Program-made: the position numbers and the translations under genes
Assembly (NCBI RefSeq): GCF_022760805.1
Contig: NZ_JAIVFL010000001.1
Span: 1,860,001 to 1,924,000, forward strand
Direction: 5' to 3'
Length of the DNA stretch: 64,000 nt
DNA from: Candidatus Mycolicibacterium alkanivorans
GTDB taxonomy: Bacteria; Actinomycetota; Actinomycetes; Mycobacteriales; Mycobacteriaceae
Shown: one piece after another, positions 41,001-48,084 of the stretch
Layout: each line of letters begins with the position of its first letter
Position numbering within the stretch: the first letter of the stretch is position 1
The notes under the pieces: generated by a model
What the model saw: the letters and a program-made list of their open reading frames with translations, nothing else
What the model was told of the DNA's origin: nothing
Database searches by the model: none

Positions 41001-41378
41001 GACGACGAGCTGGCCACCTCCGGCCACTTCGTCTGGGCGCGCGAGACCCTGCGGCTGGGCGAGAAGTTCCCGCTCAAGGCGGGCCTGGTCACCAGCCTGG
41101 GCTTCGGTCACGTGTCGGGTCTGGTTGCGCTGGTTCACCCGCAGGCATTCCTGGCCTCGCTGAGCGAGCAGGAGCGGGCGGACTACACCAAGCGTGCCCA
41201 GGAGCGGGTGCTGGCCGGTCAGCGCCGGCTGGCCTCGGCCATCGCCGGTGGACGGCCGATGTACGAGAAGCCCGCCGATCGCCGGTTCGACCACGATGCG
41301 CCGGAGAAGCGCCAGGAGGCGGCGATGCTGCTCGACCCGGCGTCGCGGTTGGGCGATGACGACGTATACGCGCGATAA
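32100..41378 (+). CDS. fas: Type I fatty acid synthase
   Basis: A 3092-residue multidomain enzyme making C16-C26 acyl-CoAs, the base for membrane lipids and mycolates. Order by sequence: acetyl transferase (GHSQG at about 151), enoyl reductase (LAGMTPTTVDAKI at about 426), MaoC-type dehydratase (SGDHNPIHTD at about 1235), malonyl/palmitoyl transferase (GHSVG at about 1456), acyl carrier domain (DGASSRRNQLLVDLG, about 1825-1840, carrying the phosphopantetheine serine), ketoreductase (VVTGASKGSI at about 2142) and ketosynthase (GACATAAVSVEEG, catalytic Cys about 2743, with KSLTGHAKGG). An Ala/Pro/Glu-rich linker precedes the carrier domain. The start is GTG 32100. acpS, which activates the carrier domain, follows after 9 bp. 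The length and order match M. tuberculosis Fas. Confidence 0.98.
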   Translation: MTIHEHDRLSMGDGSRRGDAKETTTHALVDRLNAGEPYAAAFGGQGSAWLETLEELVTAAGIESELATLAGEAELLLEPVDAELVVVRPIGFEPLRWVRGLAADEPVPAAKQLTSAAVSVPGVLLTQIAAVRALARQGLDLTANPPVAVAGHSQGVLAVEALRAAGAKDVQLLALAQLIGAAGTLVARRRGISILGDRPPMVSVTKAEPERIYELLEEFAQDVRTVLPPVLSIRNGRRSVVITGTPEQLSRFELYCEQVAEAEAAERKNKLRGGAVFNPVFDPVQVEVGFHSPRLSDGIDIVARWAEAVGLDVELARAMTDAILVQQVDWVEEVTALHDAGARWILDVGPGDILTRLTAPVIRGLGVGIVPAATRGGQRNLFTVGAVPEVAKPWSSYAPSVVALPDGSVKLSTKFTRLTGRSPILLAGMTPTTVDAKIVAAAANAGHWAELAGGGQVTEAIFDKRIAELETLLEPGRAIQFNSLFLDPYLWKLQLGGKRLVQKARQSGAPIDGVVVSAGIPELEEAVELIDELNTVGIAHVCFKPGTVEQIRSVIRIAAEVPTKPVIVHIEGGRAGGHHSWEDLDDLLLSTYSELRGRSNITVCVGGGIGTPERAAEYLSGRWAEAYGYPLMPVDGILVGTAAMACLEATTSPAVKQLLVDTVGADQWVGAGKAVNGMASGRSQLGADIHEIDNAASRCGRLLDEVAGDAEAVAARRDEIIAAMATTAKPYFGDVADMTYLQWLRRYVELAIGAGDSTADTKSDDSPWLDITWRDRFAQMLQRAEARLNPVDSGTIETLFDAASPDGEWLLENPDQAIAALVARYPDAESVLLHPADVPFFIQLCKTPGKPVNFVPVIDKDVRRWWRSDSLWQAHDSRYTADQVCVIPGTAAVAGITRVDEPVGELLDRFEKAAVDQVLASGASPAPVASRLQVRTDVAGPLTIVLDSPDVLWAGRTATNPVHRIAAPSAWIAHDNRSATNHSTGARLEVTGPDRVVLSVPLSGTWIDIAFTLPATVVDGGAPVVRTEDAAAAMRAVLAIAAGVDGPDALPPVVNGSTTVSVEWDPERVADHTGVTATFGAPLAPTLSVVPDALVGHCWPAVFAAIGAAVTDTGFPVVEGLLSLVHLDHAARLLKPLPKDKAQLTVTATASAATDTEVGRVVPVTVNVTDANGLILAVLEERFAIRGRTGPAELTDPVRAGGAVSENATDTPRRRRRDVTIGAPVDMRPFAVVSGDHNPIHTDQAAALLAGLDSPIVHGMWLSAAAQHVVTATDGKPVPPAKLIGWTARFLGMVKPGDEIDFRVDRVGIDLGAEVLEVTAKVRRGGSEATGGSGGASDLVMSATARLAAPRTVYAFPGQGIQHKGMGMEVRARSKAARKVWDTADKFTRDTLGFSVLHVVRDNPTSLIAAGVHYQHPEGVLYLTQFTQVSMATVAAAQVAEMREQGAFVEGAIACGHSVGEYTALACVSGVYELEALLEVVFHRGSKMHDIVPRDELGRSNYRLAAIRPSQIDLPDAEVKAFVDGIAERTGEFLQIVNFNLRGSQYAIAGTVRGLEALEEEVERRREISGGRRSFILVPGIDVPFHSNVLRVGVDDFRRALERVMPQDADPALIVGRYIPNLVPRPFTLDRDFVQEIRDLVPAEPLDEVLADYDTWRNEKPRALCRKIVVELLAWQFASPVRWIETQDLLFIEEAAGGLGVERFVEIGVKSAPTVAGLATNTLKLPEYAHSTVEVLNSERDAAVLFATDTDPESEDEPAAPAESATAEPAAVEAAPAPAPAAAPSGGPRPDDIAFDAGDATLALIALSAKMRIDQIEPLDSIESITDGASSRRNQLLVDLGSELNLGAIDGAAEADLASLKGQVSKLARTYKPFGPVLSDAINDQLRTVLGPSGKRPAAIAERIKKTWELGDGWVKHVTAELALGTREGTSVRGGSLGGLHEGALADASAVDRAIDVAVASVAARKGVAVSLPSAGAAGGGVVDSAALGEFAEKVTGRDGVLATAARLVLGQLSLDTPVTALPAASDAELIDLVTSELGSDWPRLVAPSFDARKAVLLDDRWASAREDLVKLWLADEGDIDADWARLSERFEGAGHVVATQAGWWQGKALAAGRTIHASLFGRIAAGAENPAKGRYSDEVAVVTGASKGSIAASVVGQLLDGGATVIATTSRLNDDRLDFYKKVYRDHARYGASLWVVPANMASYADIDALVSWVGSEQTESLGPQSIHVKDAQNPTLLFPFAAPRVAGDLSEAGSRSEMEMKVLLWAVERLIGGLSSIGAERDIASRLHVVLPGSPNRGMFGGDGAYGESKSALDAVVTRWNAESSWAQRVSLAHALIGWTKGTGLMGHNDAIVGAVEEAGVTTYTTAEMAAMLLDLCTVEAKVAAARTPLKVDLTGGLGDVELDMAELAAKSREEMAAESADASGDEPAAGTIAALPSPPRGYTASTPPAWADLDVDPADLVVIVGGAELGPYGSSRTRFEMEVDNELSAAGVLELAWTTGLIKWEDDPKPGWYDTASGELVDESELVERYHDAVVERCGIRALVDDGAIDPDHASPLLVSVFLDKDFSFVVSSEADARAFVEFDPEHTVARPAPDSSDWEVIRKAGTEIRVPRKTKLSRTVGAQIPTGFDPTVWGITPDMASSIDRVALWNIIATVDAFLSSGFTPEELMRWVHPSLVACTQGTGMGGMTSMQTMYHGNLLGRAKPNDILQEVLPNVVAAHVIQSYVGSYGSMIHPVGACATAAVSVEEGADKIRLGKAELVVAGGFDDLTLEAIIGFGDMAATADTETMRAKGISDSKFSRSNDRRRLGFLEAQGGGTILLARGDLALRMGLPVLAVVGYAQSFADGVHTSIPAPGLGALGAGRGGKESVLARSLAKLGVGPDDIAVISKHDTSTLANDPNETELHERLADSMGRSAGAPLFVVSQKSLTGHAKGGAAVFQMMGLCQILRDGVIPPNRSLDCVDDELATSGHFVWARETLRLGEKFPLKAGLVTSLGFGHVSGLVALVHPQAFLASLSEQERADYTKRAQERVLAGQRRLASAIAGGRPMYEKPADRRFDHDAPEKRQEAAMLLDPASRLGDDDVYAR

Positions 41379-41387
41379 GGTCTGCTC

Positions 41388-41780
41388 GTGGCGATAGTCG
41401 GGGTGGGGATCGATGTGGTCTCCATTCCCGAATTCGCCGAGCAGGTCGGCCAGCCGGGAACGGTGTTCGCCGAGACGTTTACCCCGGGTGAGCGCCGCGA
41501 CGCGGCCGACAAGAGCTCGGTCGCGGCGCGGCACCTGGCCGCCCGCTGGGCCGCCAAGGAGGCGGTGATCAAGGCCTGGTCGGGATCGCGGTTCGCCCAG
41601 CGTCCGGTGTTGCCGGAGGGTATCCACCGCGACATCGAGGTGGTCACCGACATGTGGGGCAGGCCCAAGGTCCGGCTGACGGGCGCCATCGCCGAGCACC
41701 TGGCCGATGTCACCATCCACGTGTCGCTGACCCACGAGGGCGACACCGCCGCCGCGGTGGCCATCCTCGAGACGGCTTGA
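41388..41780 (+). CDS. acpS: Holo-[acyl-carrier-protein] synthase
   Basis: A 130-residue 4'-phosphopantetheinyl transferase that loads the carrier domain of Fas. It starts AIVGVGIDVVSIPEFAEQV, with the metal-binding Asp in GIDVV. It also has the ARWAAKEAVIKAW motif with the second acidic ligand, and ends in HVSLTHEGDTAAAVAIL. The start is GTG 41388, only 9 bp after fas, so they are cotranscribed as in other mycobacteria. A hairpin repeat follows the stop. Confidence 0.96.
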   Translation: MAIVGVGIDVVSIPEFAEQVGQPGTVFAETFTPGERRDAADKSSVAARHLAARWAAKEAVIKAWSGSRFAQRPVLPEGIHRDIEVVTDMWGRPKVRLTGAIAEHLADVTIHVSLTHEGDTAAAVAILETA

Positions 41781-41790
41781 CCTCTTCCCG

Positions 41791-41848
41791 CGAGCAGACG
41801 CAAATGTTCCCTTGTCCTCGGCGTGTCGGGTGCTTTTGTGTCTGCTCG
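41791..41848. repeat. GAGCAGACG-type hairpin repeat, copy 2, after acpS
   Basis: Arms 41791-41805 and 41834-41848 are 15-bp inverted repeats with two mismatches. The outer CGAGCAGAC is identical to copy 1 at 2569. It directly follows acpS and lies 17 bp before the insertion-sequence target, so it probably ends the fas-acpS transcript. Confidence 0.6.
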
Positions 41849-41871
41849 CCGGGGGAGGGCGACCCGCTAAT

Positions 41872-43996
41872 GCCGATTTTCGCGGAGCGGTGATTATCTG
41901 ATCGTGGGTTCGCGCAGATCGTAGCTGATGGCGTCGCCAGGTTTGGATGGGTTGCGTAGCAAGGCGATTCGGTGCGCGGTGATGTGATCGCGGCGCGACA
42001 TAGTGAAGGCATATCGCTGACTGATCAGTTAATACCCGGCTGGCACTGATCCCATCCGGTCGAAGGACCCGAATGTCAACCGACGGCAACTGGAACTACA
42101 TTGCTGCTATTTCAAGGGTTCTGGCGCGATCAACCCCCGAGTCGGGCGACACGCGTTCGCAGGTCCTTGATCGCCGTGACCGAGCACGGTTGACTATCAG
42201 TATCGACCAGTCAGCGAATGCCCCGCAAGCAGCCCGGGTGGGTGGCGAGTTCTTCGCCGTCCCCGCCGTGGGCCCGCAGACCCGCTACGAGGCATTGCGG
42301 GCCTATCTGCTCGACTGTGAACCCGCCGCGGCCGTAGCCGAGCGGTTCGGCTACACCACCGCCGGGCTGCACTCGGCGGTGGCCGACTTCCGCGCCGGGG
42401 CGAAGAACTTCTTCCTCGATGCCCGTCCCGGCCCCAAGACCGCACCCGGCAAAGACGCCGCCCGGACCCGGATCATCGCCCTGCGCGCGCAGGGGTACTC
42501 CATCGATGAGATCGCCGCCGAGCTGGCCGCCGAGGGCATCGGGTTGAACCGCACCGGGATCAGCGAGGTCATCAACGAGGCCGGCCTACCCCGGATCTGG
42601 CGCCGGCCCGACGCCGCCCGCGGCGGCCCCCGGCGCCAAGACCTGCCCCGGGCCCGCGCACTGGCCGCCGACGACTACGCCCAGCTGCCCACCGACGCGC
42701 CCACCCGGATGGCCGGGCTGCTGCTCGTGCTGCCCGACCTGCTCGCCGTGGACCTGCCCGCACTGGTCACCGCCGCCGGCTACCCCGGCACCCGCGACAT
42801 CCCCGCGATCAACTACCTGCTCGCTCTGCTGGCGGTCAAGCTCACCGGCACCCGCCGTGTCTCCCACGTGCACGATCTGGCCGCCGACCCCGGCGCCGCG
42901 CTGTTCACCGGGCTCACCGCCCTGCCCAAGACGACCGCGCTGACCACGTACTCCTACCGCCTGCAACACGCCAAGCAGAAGAAGTTCCTGACCGCGTTGG
43001 ACAAGGCTTCCGTCGCCGCGGGCCTGGCCACCGGCGAGGTGCTGAACCTGGACTTCCATGCCGTCATGCACTGGGGTGAGGACGCCGCGCTGGAAAAACA
43101 CTACGTGCCCTCACGCTCGCAACGCACCCGCAGCGTGTTGACCTTCTTCGCCGAAGACGCCGACTCCCACGCCCTGCTCTACGCCAACGCCGACCTCGTC
43201 AAAGCCACCCAGAACAACGAGGTCCTCGACTTCGCCGAGCACTGGAAAACCGTCACCGGCACCCACCCCGCCCTGCTCGTCATGGACTCCAAGGTCACCA
43301 CCCAAACCCAGCTCGGCGAACTGACCCAGCGCGGCATCGGCTTCATCACCCTGCGCGCCCGCACCCCCAAACTCACCGCCCACCTGCACGCGCTACCCAC
43401 CAGCGCCTGGACGAAGCTGACCGTGGCCCGCGCCGGCGGCCGAACCCGCCGCGTCCAGATGATCGAAGACCCCGCCGCGCGACTATCGACCTACCCCGGC
43501 ACGCTGCGTCAACTCGCCGTCGCCGGCCTGGGCCACGACGAGCCCACCATCCTGATCACCAACCAGCACTCGATGCCCGCCAAACAGGTCATCGAGACCT
43601 ACTCCCGCAGAATGAACATCGAGCAACGCCTCGCCGAAGCGATCCGCTCCTTCCACCTGGACTCCCTCACCGGAGCCGTCCCCCTCAACATCGACCTCGA
43701 CGTCGTGCTCACCGTCCTTGCCCACACCCTTTGCGCCGCCCTGCGCCGCCGCATCCCCGGCTACGCAACCGCCACCCCCGACACCCTGCAACGCCGGTTC
43801 CTGTCCACCGGCGGGCACATCCTCAACCACGGCAACCAGATCGTGGTCCGCCTCGACCGGCGCACCTACTCACCCGTACTGCGCCAAGCCAACCTGCCCA
43901 CCACCTCCGTCCCCTGGCTCGGCGGCCGCACCGTGCGCTACGAGTTCGCATGAGCAGGCATCAAAATGAGGGTCAATTCGCTGAGTGAAAATCGGC
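41872..43996 (+). mobile_element. Complete insertion sequence, 2125 bp, with inverted repeats and target duplication
   Basis: Terminal inverted repeats of 18 bp: left 41872-41889 and right 43979-43996, 15 of 18 identical, both beginning GCCGATTTTC. The flanks GCTAAT (41866-41871) and GCTAAC (43997-44002) look like a 5- or 6-bp target duplication with one change. A single transposase gene fills the element on the plus strand, after a 200-bp leader that shows no gene. The size, one long DDE transposase and short duplication fit the broad IS4/IS1634 grouping, but the family is not certain. The element lies between acpS and the M20 peptidase, neighbours that are adjacent in M. tuberculosis. Confidence 0.8.
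42073..43953 (+). CDS. DDE transposase of the insertion sequence
   Basis: A 626-residue protein. Residues about 65-180 hold two helix-turn-helix-like parts (AVAERFGYTTAGLHSAVADF and YSIDEIAAELAAEGIGLNRT) joined to a basic PRPGPKTAPGK linker, as for DNA-end binding. The remaining about 420 residues resemble an RNase H-fold transposase of the IS4-like superfamily: NLDFHAVMHWGED with the probable first Asp, LLVMDSKVTTQ with a second, and YSRRMNIEQRLAEAIRSFHLDSLTG, close to the Y-R-E-K region where the catalytic Glu is expected. The frame is intact, so the element may be mobile. Start at ATG 42073. I cannot assign a named IS. Confidence 0.85.
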   Translation: MSTDGNWNYIAAISRVLARSTPESGDTRSQVLDRRDRARLTISIDQSANAPQAARVGGEFFAVPAVGPQTRYEALRAYLLDCEPAAAVAERFGYTTAGLHSAVADFRAGAKNFFLDARPGPKTAPGKDAARTRIIALRAQGYSIDEIAAELAAEGIGLNRTGISEVINEAGLPRIWRRPDAARGGPRRQDLPRARALAADDYAQLPTDAPTRMAGLLLVLPDLLAVDLPALVTAAGYPGTRDIPAINYLLALLAVKLTGTRRVSHVHDLAADPGAALFTGLTALPKTTALTTYSYRLQHAKQKKFLTALDKASVAAGLATGEVLNLDFHAVMHWGEDAALEKHYVPSRSQRTRSVLTFFAEDADSHALLYANADLVKATQNNEVLDFAEHWKTVTGTHPALLVMDSKVTTQTQLGELTQRGIGFITLRARTPKLTAHLHALPTSAWTKLTVARAGGRTRRVQMIEDPAARLSTYPGTLRQLAVAGLGHDEPTILITNQHSMPAKQVIETYSRRMNIEQRLAEAIRSFHLDSLTGAVPLNIDLDVVLTVLAHTLCAALRRRIPGYATATPDTLQRRFLSTGGHILNHGNQIVVRLDRRTYSPVLRQANLPTTSVPWLGGRTVRYEFA

Positions 43997-44011
43997 GCTA
44001 ACGTCGTCGGC

Positions 44012-45349
44012 ATGAGTGATCTCGTTGAGCGTGTGCAGGCCGTGCTGCCTTCGGTGCGCGCCGATCTCGAGGACCTGGTGCGCATCGAATCGGTGTGGGC
44101 CGACCCGGCCCGGCGCGACGAGGTGCACCGCAGCGCGCGGGCCGTCGCCGACCTGCTGATCGCGGCCGGTTTCGAGGCGGTCGACATCGTCAGCGAGGGC
44201 GGTGCCCCCGCGGTGATCGCCCGCCACGCCGCGCCGCCCGGCGCGCCGACCGTCCTGCTGTACGCCCATCATGATGTACAACCCGAAGGTGATGCCTCGC
44301 AATGGAATTCGCCGCCGTTTGAACCGATCGAACGCGACGGCCGGCTCTACGGGCGGGGTAGTGCTGACGACAAAGCCGGCATCGCCACCCATCTGGCGGC
44401 CTTCCGCGCGCACGGCGGTGCACCCCCGGTGGGGGTGACGGTATTCGTCGAAGGCGAAGAGGAATCCGGCTCGCCCTCGCTGGGCCGGCTGCTGGCCGCC
44501 CACAAAGACAAGCTCGCCGCCGACGTGATCGTGATCGCCGACTCGGACAACTGGACACCGGACATCCCGGCGCTGACGGTGTCGCTGCGCGGACTGGCCG
44601 ACTGCGTGGTGGAGGTCGCCACCCTCGACCACGGCCTGCACTCCGGGCTCTGGGGCGGGGTGGTGCCCGACGCGCTGAGCGTGCTGGTGCGACTGCTGGC
44701 CAGCCTGCACGACGACGACGGCAACGTCGCGGTGGCTGGCTTGCACGAATCCAGCGCCGCGGACGTCGACCGCGGTCCGCAGTGGGTGCGCGCCGAGTCC
44801 GGCCTGCTCGACGGTGTCCGCGAAATCGGTTCCGGCACAGTCGCACAACGTATGTGGGCCAAACCGGCGATCACCGTGATCGGCATCGACACCACACCGA
44901 TCGCCAAGGCGTCCAACACGCTCATCCCGCGGGCCAGTGCGAAGGTCAGCATGCGGGTGGCACCCGGCGGTGACGCCGCGGCCCACCTCGACGCGCTGCG
45001 CCGCCACCTCGAACAGCACACTCCGTGGGGCGCGCGAGCCACCGTCACACCGGGCGACATCGGCCAGCCCTACGCCATCGACGCGACCGGGCCGGTGTAC
45101 GAGGCGGCCAGGGCGGCGTTCCGCCAGGCCTGGGGAACCGACGTCGTCGACATGGGCATGGGCGGGTCGATCCCGTTCATCGCCGAGTTCGCTGCGGCCT
45201 TCCCGGAGGCCACGATCCTGGTCACCGGTGTGGAGGATCCCGGCACCCAGGCGCACAGCGTCAACGAGAGCCTGCATCTGGGCGTGCTGGAGCGTGCCGC
45301 CACCACCGAGGCGCTGTTGCTGGGGAAGCTGGGGGCGTCACGTGGCTAA
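44012..45349 (+). CDS. M20-family metallopeptidase (Rv2522c type)
   Basis: A 445-residue cytoplasmic di-zinc peptidase of the dipeptidase/carboxypeptidase type. The metal ligands are visible in order: YAHHDVQPEG (His and Asp), GRGSADDKAG (bridging Asp), EGEEESGSP (catalytic and ligand Glu), IADSDNW (Asp) and the late AHSVNE (His). The lid domain with the dimerisation region lies in the middle. The natural start is ATG 44012. The frame is open upstream through GTG 43985 inside the right end of the insertion sequence, so a nine-residue extension is possible. The element lies directly against the gene and may have replaced its promoter. It overlaps the next gene by 8 bases. Confidence 0.93.
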   Translation: MSDLVERVQAVLPSVRADLEDLVRIESVWADPARRDEVHRSARAVADLLIAAGFEAVDIVSEGGAPAVIARHAAPPGAPTVLLYAHHDVQPEGDASQWNSPPFEPIERDGRLYGRGSADDKAGIATHLAAFRAHGGAPPVGVTVFVEGEEESGSPSLGRLLAAHKDKLAADVIVIADSDNWTPDIPALTVSLRGLADCVVEVATLDHGLHSGLWGGVVPDALSVLVRLLASLHDDDGNVAVAGLHESSAADVDRGPQWVRAESGLLDGVREIGSGTVAQRMWAKPAITVIGIDTTPIAKASNTLIPRASAKVSMRVAPGGDAAAHLDALRRHLEQHTPWGARATVTPGDIGQPYAIDATGPVYEAARAAFRQAWGTDVVDMGMGGSIPFIAEFAAAFPEATILVTGVEDPGTQAHSVNESLHLGVLERAATTEALLLGKLGASRG

Positions 45350-46715
45350 CGCCGCCCTGACCCTGCGCTGTCTGGGCGCGGCGAGCACCGTCACCGGATC
45401 CAAACATCTTCTTGAAGCCGAAGGCAAGCGAATCCTGTTGGACTGCGGCCTGTTCCAGGGCGTGAAGAACCTGCGCGAGCTCAACTGGGCAGCTTTGGCC
45501 GTCGAGCCGGAAAGTATCGACGCGGTGGTCCTCTCGCACGCCCATCTTGATCACTCCGGGTACCTGCCGCGGTTGGTGCGCGACGGCTTCAGCGGGCCGA
45601 TCGTGTGCACCGAGGCCACCGCCGCCGTCGGCGAGATCATCCTGCGTGACAGCGCCTACCTGCAGGAGCGCGACGCGGCATTCCTCAACAAGCACAAGGC
45701 CAGCAAGCATCACCCCGCGTTGCCGTTGTACGACAGCGAGGATGCCCGCCGGGCGATCGAGTTATTCGACACCCACCCCTTCGGGCAGGAGTTCAGTCTG
45801 CCCGGCGAGGGGCCGGTGTTGATGTTCCGCCGGGCCGGACACATTCTCGGGGCGGCGACCGTCGAGCTGGCCTGGCATGGCCGGCGCATCGTGTTCACCG
45901 GCGACCTGGGCCGCTACGACGACCCGGTCATGCTGGACCCGGACCCAGTCTCGGCCGCGGACTACCTGCTGATCGAGTCGACCTACGGCGATCGCCTGCA
46001 CGATCGTGCCGACCCCGCCGACGTGCTCGCCGACGTCGTCGCCGCCACCGTGAAACGTGGCGGCACCGTGGTGGTTCCGGCGTTCGCGGTGGGCCGGGCC
46101 CAGACGCTGCTCTACTACCTGTGGCAGCTGCGTGAGGCCGGCCGGTTGCCGGAGGTGCCGGTCTATCTGGACAGCCCGATGGCGATCAACGCCAGCGACC
46201 TGCTGGGTACCTATCGTGACGATCACCGCTTGGCGCCGGAGGTCTACGAGTGGATGTGCGCGATGGCCGTGTACACGAGAGAAGCCGGGCAGTCCATGAA
46301 GATCTCGGCCAGTACCGAGCCGAAGATCGTGATCTCGGCCAGCGGCATGGCCACCGGGGGCCGGATCCTGCACCACCTCAAAGCATTCGGTCCGGACCCC
46401 CGCAACACGATCATGGTCACCGGTTACCAGGTGCCCGGCACCCGCGGCGCGGCGATCGCCGCCGGCGAGCGCTACGTCAGAATCTACGGCGAGTGGGTCC
46501 CGATCAACGCCGAGGTCGCCAACCTGGCGATGCTGTCGGCGCACGCCGACGCCGACGAACTCGTCCGCTGGGCCGGCGGGTTCCAGGCGCCGCCGCGAAA
46601 GGTGTTCGTCGTCCACGGTGAACCGCAGCCGGCCGACACCCTACGCACCCGGCTGGACCGCGAGTTCGGCTGGCAGGCAACGGTTCCCAGGCCGAACCAG
46701 TTGTTCGATCTCTGA
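45342..46715 (+). CDS. Beta-CASP metallo-beta-lactamase-fold RNase-like protein
   Basis: A 457-residue protein starting at GTG 45342 within the stop region of the peptidase gene. The zinc site is SHAHLDHSGYLP (HxHxDH, about residues 65-70), with HILGAATVEL, FTGDLGR and the C-terminal LSAHADADEL histidine. The middle part has the beta-CASP motifs ESTYGDR, VVPAFAVGRAQTLLYYL, SASGMATGGR and FVVHGE, typical of archaeal CPSF-like and bacterial RNases of this group. The likely role is RNA processing. The overlap with the peptidase gene suggests an operon. The length of 457 residues matches the mRNA 3'-end-processing-like bacterial homologues. Confidence 0.9.
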   Translation: MANAALTLRCLGAASTVTGSKHLLEAEGKRILLDCGLFQGVKNLRELNWAALAVEPESIDAVVLSHAHLDHSGYLPRLVRDGFSGPIVCTEATAAVGEIILRDSAYLQERDAAFLNKHKASKHHPALPLYDSEDARRAIELFDTHPFGQEFSLPGEGPVLMFRRAGHILGAATVELAWHGRRIVFTGDLGRYDDPVMLDPDPVSAADYLLIESTYGDRLHDRADPADVLADVVAATVKRGGTVVVPAFAVGRAQTLLYYLWQLREAGRLPEVPVYLDSPMAINASDLLGTYRDDHRLAPEVYEWMCAMAVYTREAGQSMKISASTEPKIVISASGMATGGRILHHLKAFGPDPRNTIMVTGYQVPGTRGAAIAAGERYVRIYGEWVPINAEVANLAMLSAHADADELVRWAGGFQAPPRKVFVVHGEPQPADTLRTRLDREFGWQATVPRPNQLFDL

Positions 46716-46718
46716 GGC

Positions 46719-46946
46719 TCAGCTTCTTTCGCTGCCAGGCCCTCGCCAGCCGAGCCAGCCGAACAGCACGCTGACGGCCAGGTAGAGGGCAGCCCCGATC
46801 CACAGCGACGCGGCGCTCCACGTGTGCCCCAGATAGCGCGGCTCGTTGAACATTCCCGTCGCTATCGCGATGCCCACGTTCGCGTGGACCACACCCGCGC
46901 CGGCGAGGAATCCGCACAGGAACTTGTACACCTCACGCTTGCGCAC
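46719..46946 (-). CDS. Small membrane protein, paralogue 1
   Basis: A 75-residue protein starting at GTG 46946, with two predicted membrane segments (about residues 9-30 and 45-67). It begins RKREVYKFLCGFLAGAGVVHA and ends with a polar tail. It shares KFLCG, the following small-residue stretch with a His, and the second helix (LAVSVLFGWLGWR) with the next gene upstream, so they are tandem paralogues. No function is known to me. It faces the beta-CASP gene, ending 3 bp from it. Confidence 0.7.
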   Translation of the reverse strand: MRKREVYKFLCGFLAGAGVVHANVGIAIATGMFNEPRYLGHTWSAASLWIGAALYLAVSVLFGWLGWRGPGSERS

Positions 46947-46955
46947 GGCGACGCC

Positions 46956-47195
46956 CTACGGGCTTGTCAGTTGCAGCAACTCGTGCGGCTGCGGGCGCCA
47001 CGCGAGGTATCCGAGGGCAACACTGATGGCGCCGTAGATCACGGCTTCGATCAGCATCTTGCCGACGCCCCATTCCCGGCCTCGCCAGACCGGTACCGAG
47101 ATGGTGCCTCGCGCGGTCGCCGCCGCATAACCAGCGTGGCCGAGACTGCCCGCAGCCGCCGCCCCGCACAGGAACTTGAAGATGTCGCGCCCCAT
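46956..47195 (-). CDS. Small membrane protein, paralogue 2
   Basis: A 79-residue protein from ATG 47195, with AAGGGGG eight bases upstream. It begins GRDIFKFLCGAAAAGSLGHAGYA and has a second helix LIEAVIYGAISVALGYLAWR. It is a tandem relative of the gene at 46719-46946, 9 bp away on the same strand, and both are probably cotranscribed. No catalytic motif is seen. Confidence 0.72.
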   Translation of the reverse strand: MGRDIFKFLCGAAAAGSLGHAGYAAATARGTISVPVWRGREWGVGKMLIEAVIYGAISVALGYLAWRPQPHELLQLTSP

Positions 47196-47292
47196 GTTCT
47201 ACCCCCTTCAACCGTCACATTGCCTGACGACAGCATTGTCCGGATGCCCGAGCCCGAGGTAGAGCAATAGGTCCCCGGCCGCCGGTGCCGGC

Positions 47293-47766
47293 CTAGAGAT
47301 CGATGTCACGACGCAGTTTGGCGACGTGGCCGGTGGCCTTGACGTTGTATTGGGCCACCTCGATCTTGCCCTTCTCGTCGACGAGGAACGTCGAGCGGAT
47401 GACGCCCTGCACGGTCTTGCCGTACATCTTCTTCTCGCCGTAGGCACCCCACTCGCCAAGCACCTTCTTGTCCGGGTCACTCAGCAGCGGAAAGGTCAGG
47501 CCGTCGCGGTCCCGGAACTTGGCCAGTTTCTCCGGCTTGTCCGGAGAGATGCCCACGACGTCGACGCCGGCCCCGGTCAGCTCGGCCAGGCTGTCCCGGA
47601 AGTCGCAGGCCTGCTTGGTGCAGCCGGGCGTCATCGCGGCCGGGTAGAAATACACGATCACCTTGCGGCCTTTGAAGTCGGACAGCTTCACGGTCTTGCC
47701 GTCGGCATCCGGCAGACTGAACGCCGGGGCTTTGTCGCCAACCTCGAGGCGTGCTGTGTCGGTCAC
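47293..47766 (-). CDS. bcp: Thiol peroxidase / bacterioferritin comigratory protein
   Basis: A 157-residue peroxiredoxin of the PrxQ/Bcp type that reduces peroxides in the cytoplasm. The thioredoxin fold is visible from [20 protein letters not shown]. The peroxidatic Cys49 ([12 protein letters not shown]) and resolving Cys54 are separated by four residues, as in the atypical two-Cys Bcp class. [14 protein letters not shown] and [12 protein letters not shown] are typical. GTG 47766, with AAAGGA upstream, gives exactly the length of the M. tuberculosis protein; the seven-residue extension to 47787 is unlikely. Confidence 0.95.
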   Translation of the reverse strand: MTDTARLEVGDKAPAFSLPDADGKTVKLSDFKGRKVIVYFYPAAMTPGCTKQACDFRDSLAELTGAGVDVVGISPDKPEKLAKFRDRDGLTFPLLSDPDKKVLGEWGAYGEKKMYGKTVQGVIRSTFLVDEKGKIEVAQYNVKATGHVAKLRRDIDL

Positions 47767-47856
47767 TTCGTGTCCTTTCTCGACCACGACCGGTGCGCCG
47801 GGTTGACCCGGGCTGATCTAGGGTAGTTCGGCAGGGCGGCAGTTTGGAGGGCGGAA

Positions 47857-48084
47857 GTGGTGGACCGGGACCCCGAGGTCATCAAGGCCGAGATCGACTC
47901 GGCGCGCGATCGGCTGGCATTGACCGTCGACTCGCTGGCCGAGCGGACCAATCCCCAACGCCTCGCCGACGACTTCAAGGCCGCAGTGCTGCGCTTCGTG
48001 AAGAAGCCCGCCGTGGCCGCGACGCTGGCCGGGGTCGGCGCGGTGACCGTGGTGCTGGTGATCCGCAAGGTTCGGAACGGCTAG
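47857..48084 (+). CDS. DUF3618 small membrane protein (Rv2520c type)
   Basis: A 75-residue protein from GTG 47857 (GTG 47860 is an alternative). Residues 1-45 are a charged amphipathic region (RDPEVIKAEIDSARDRLALT), the mark of the DUF3618 family. A single membrane helix follows (AATLAGVGAVTVVLVI, about residues 53-69), ending RKVRNG. It lies divergent from bcp and matches the position and length of Rv2520c. The function of the family is not known. GGAGGGCGGAA is the likely ribosome site. Confidence 0.85.
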   Translation: MVDRDPEVIKAEIDSARDRLALTVDSLAERTNPQRLADDFKAAVLRFVKKPAVAATLAGVGAVTVVLVIRKVRNG

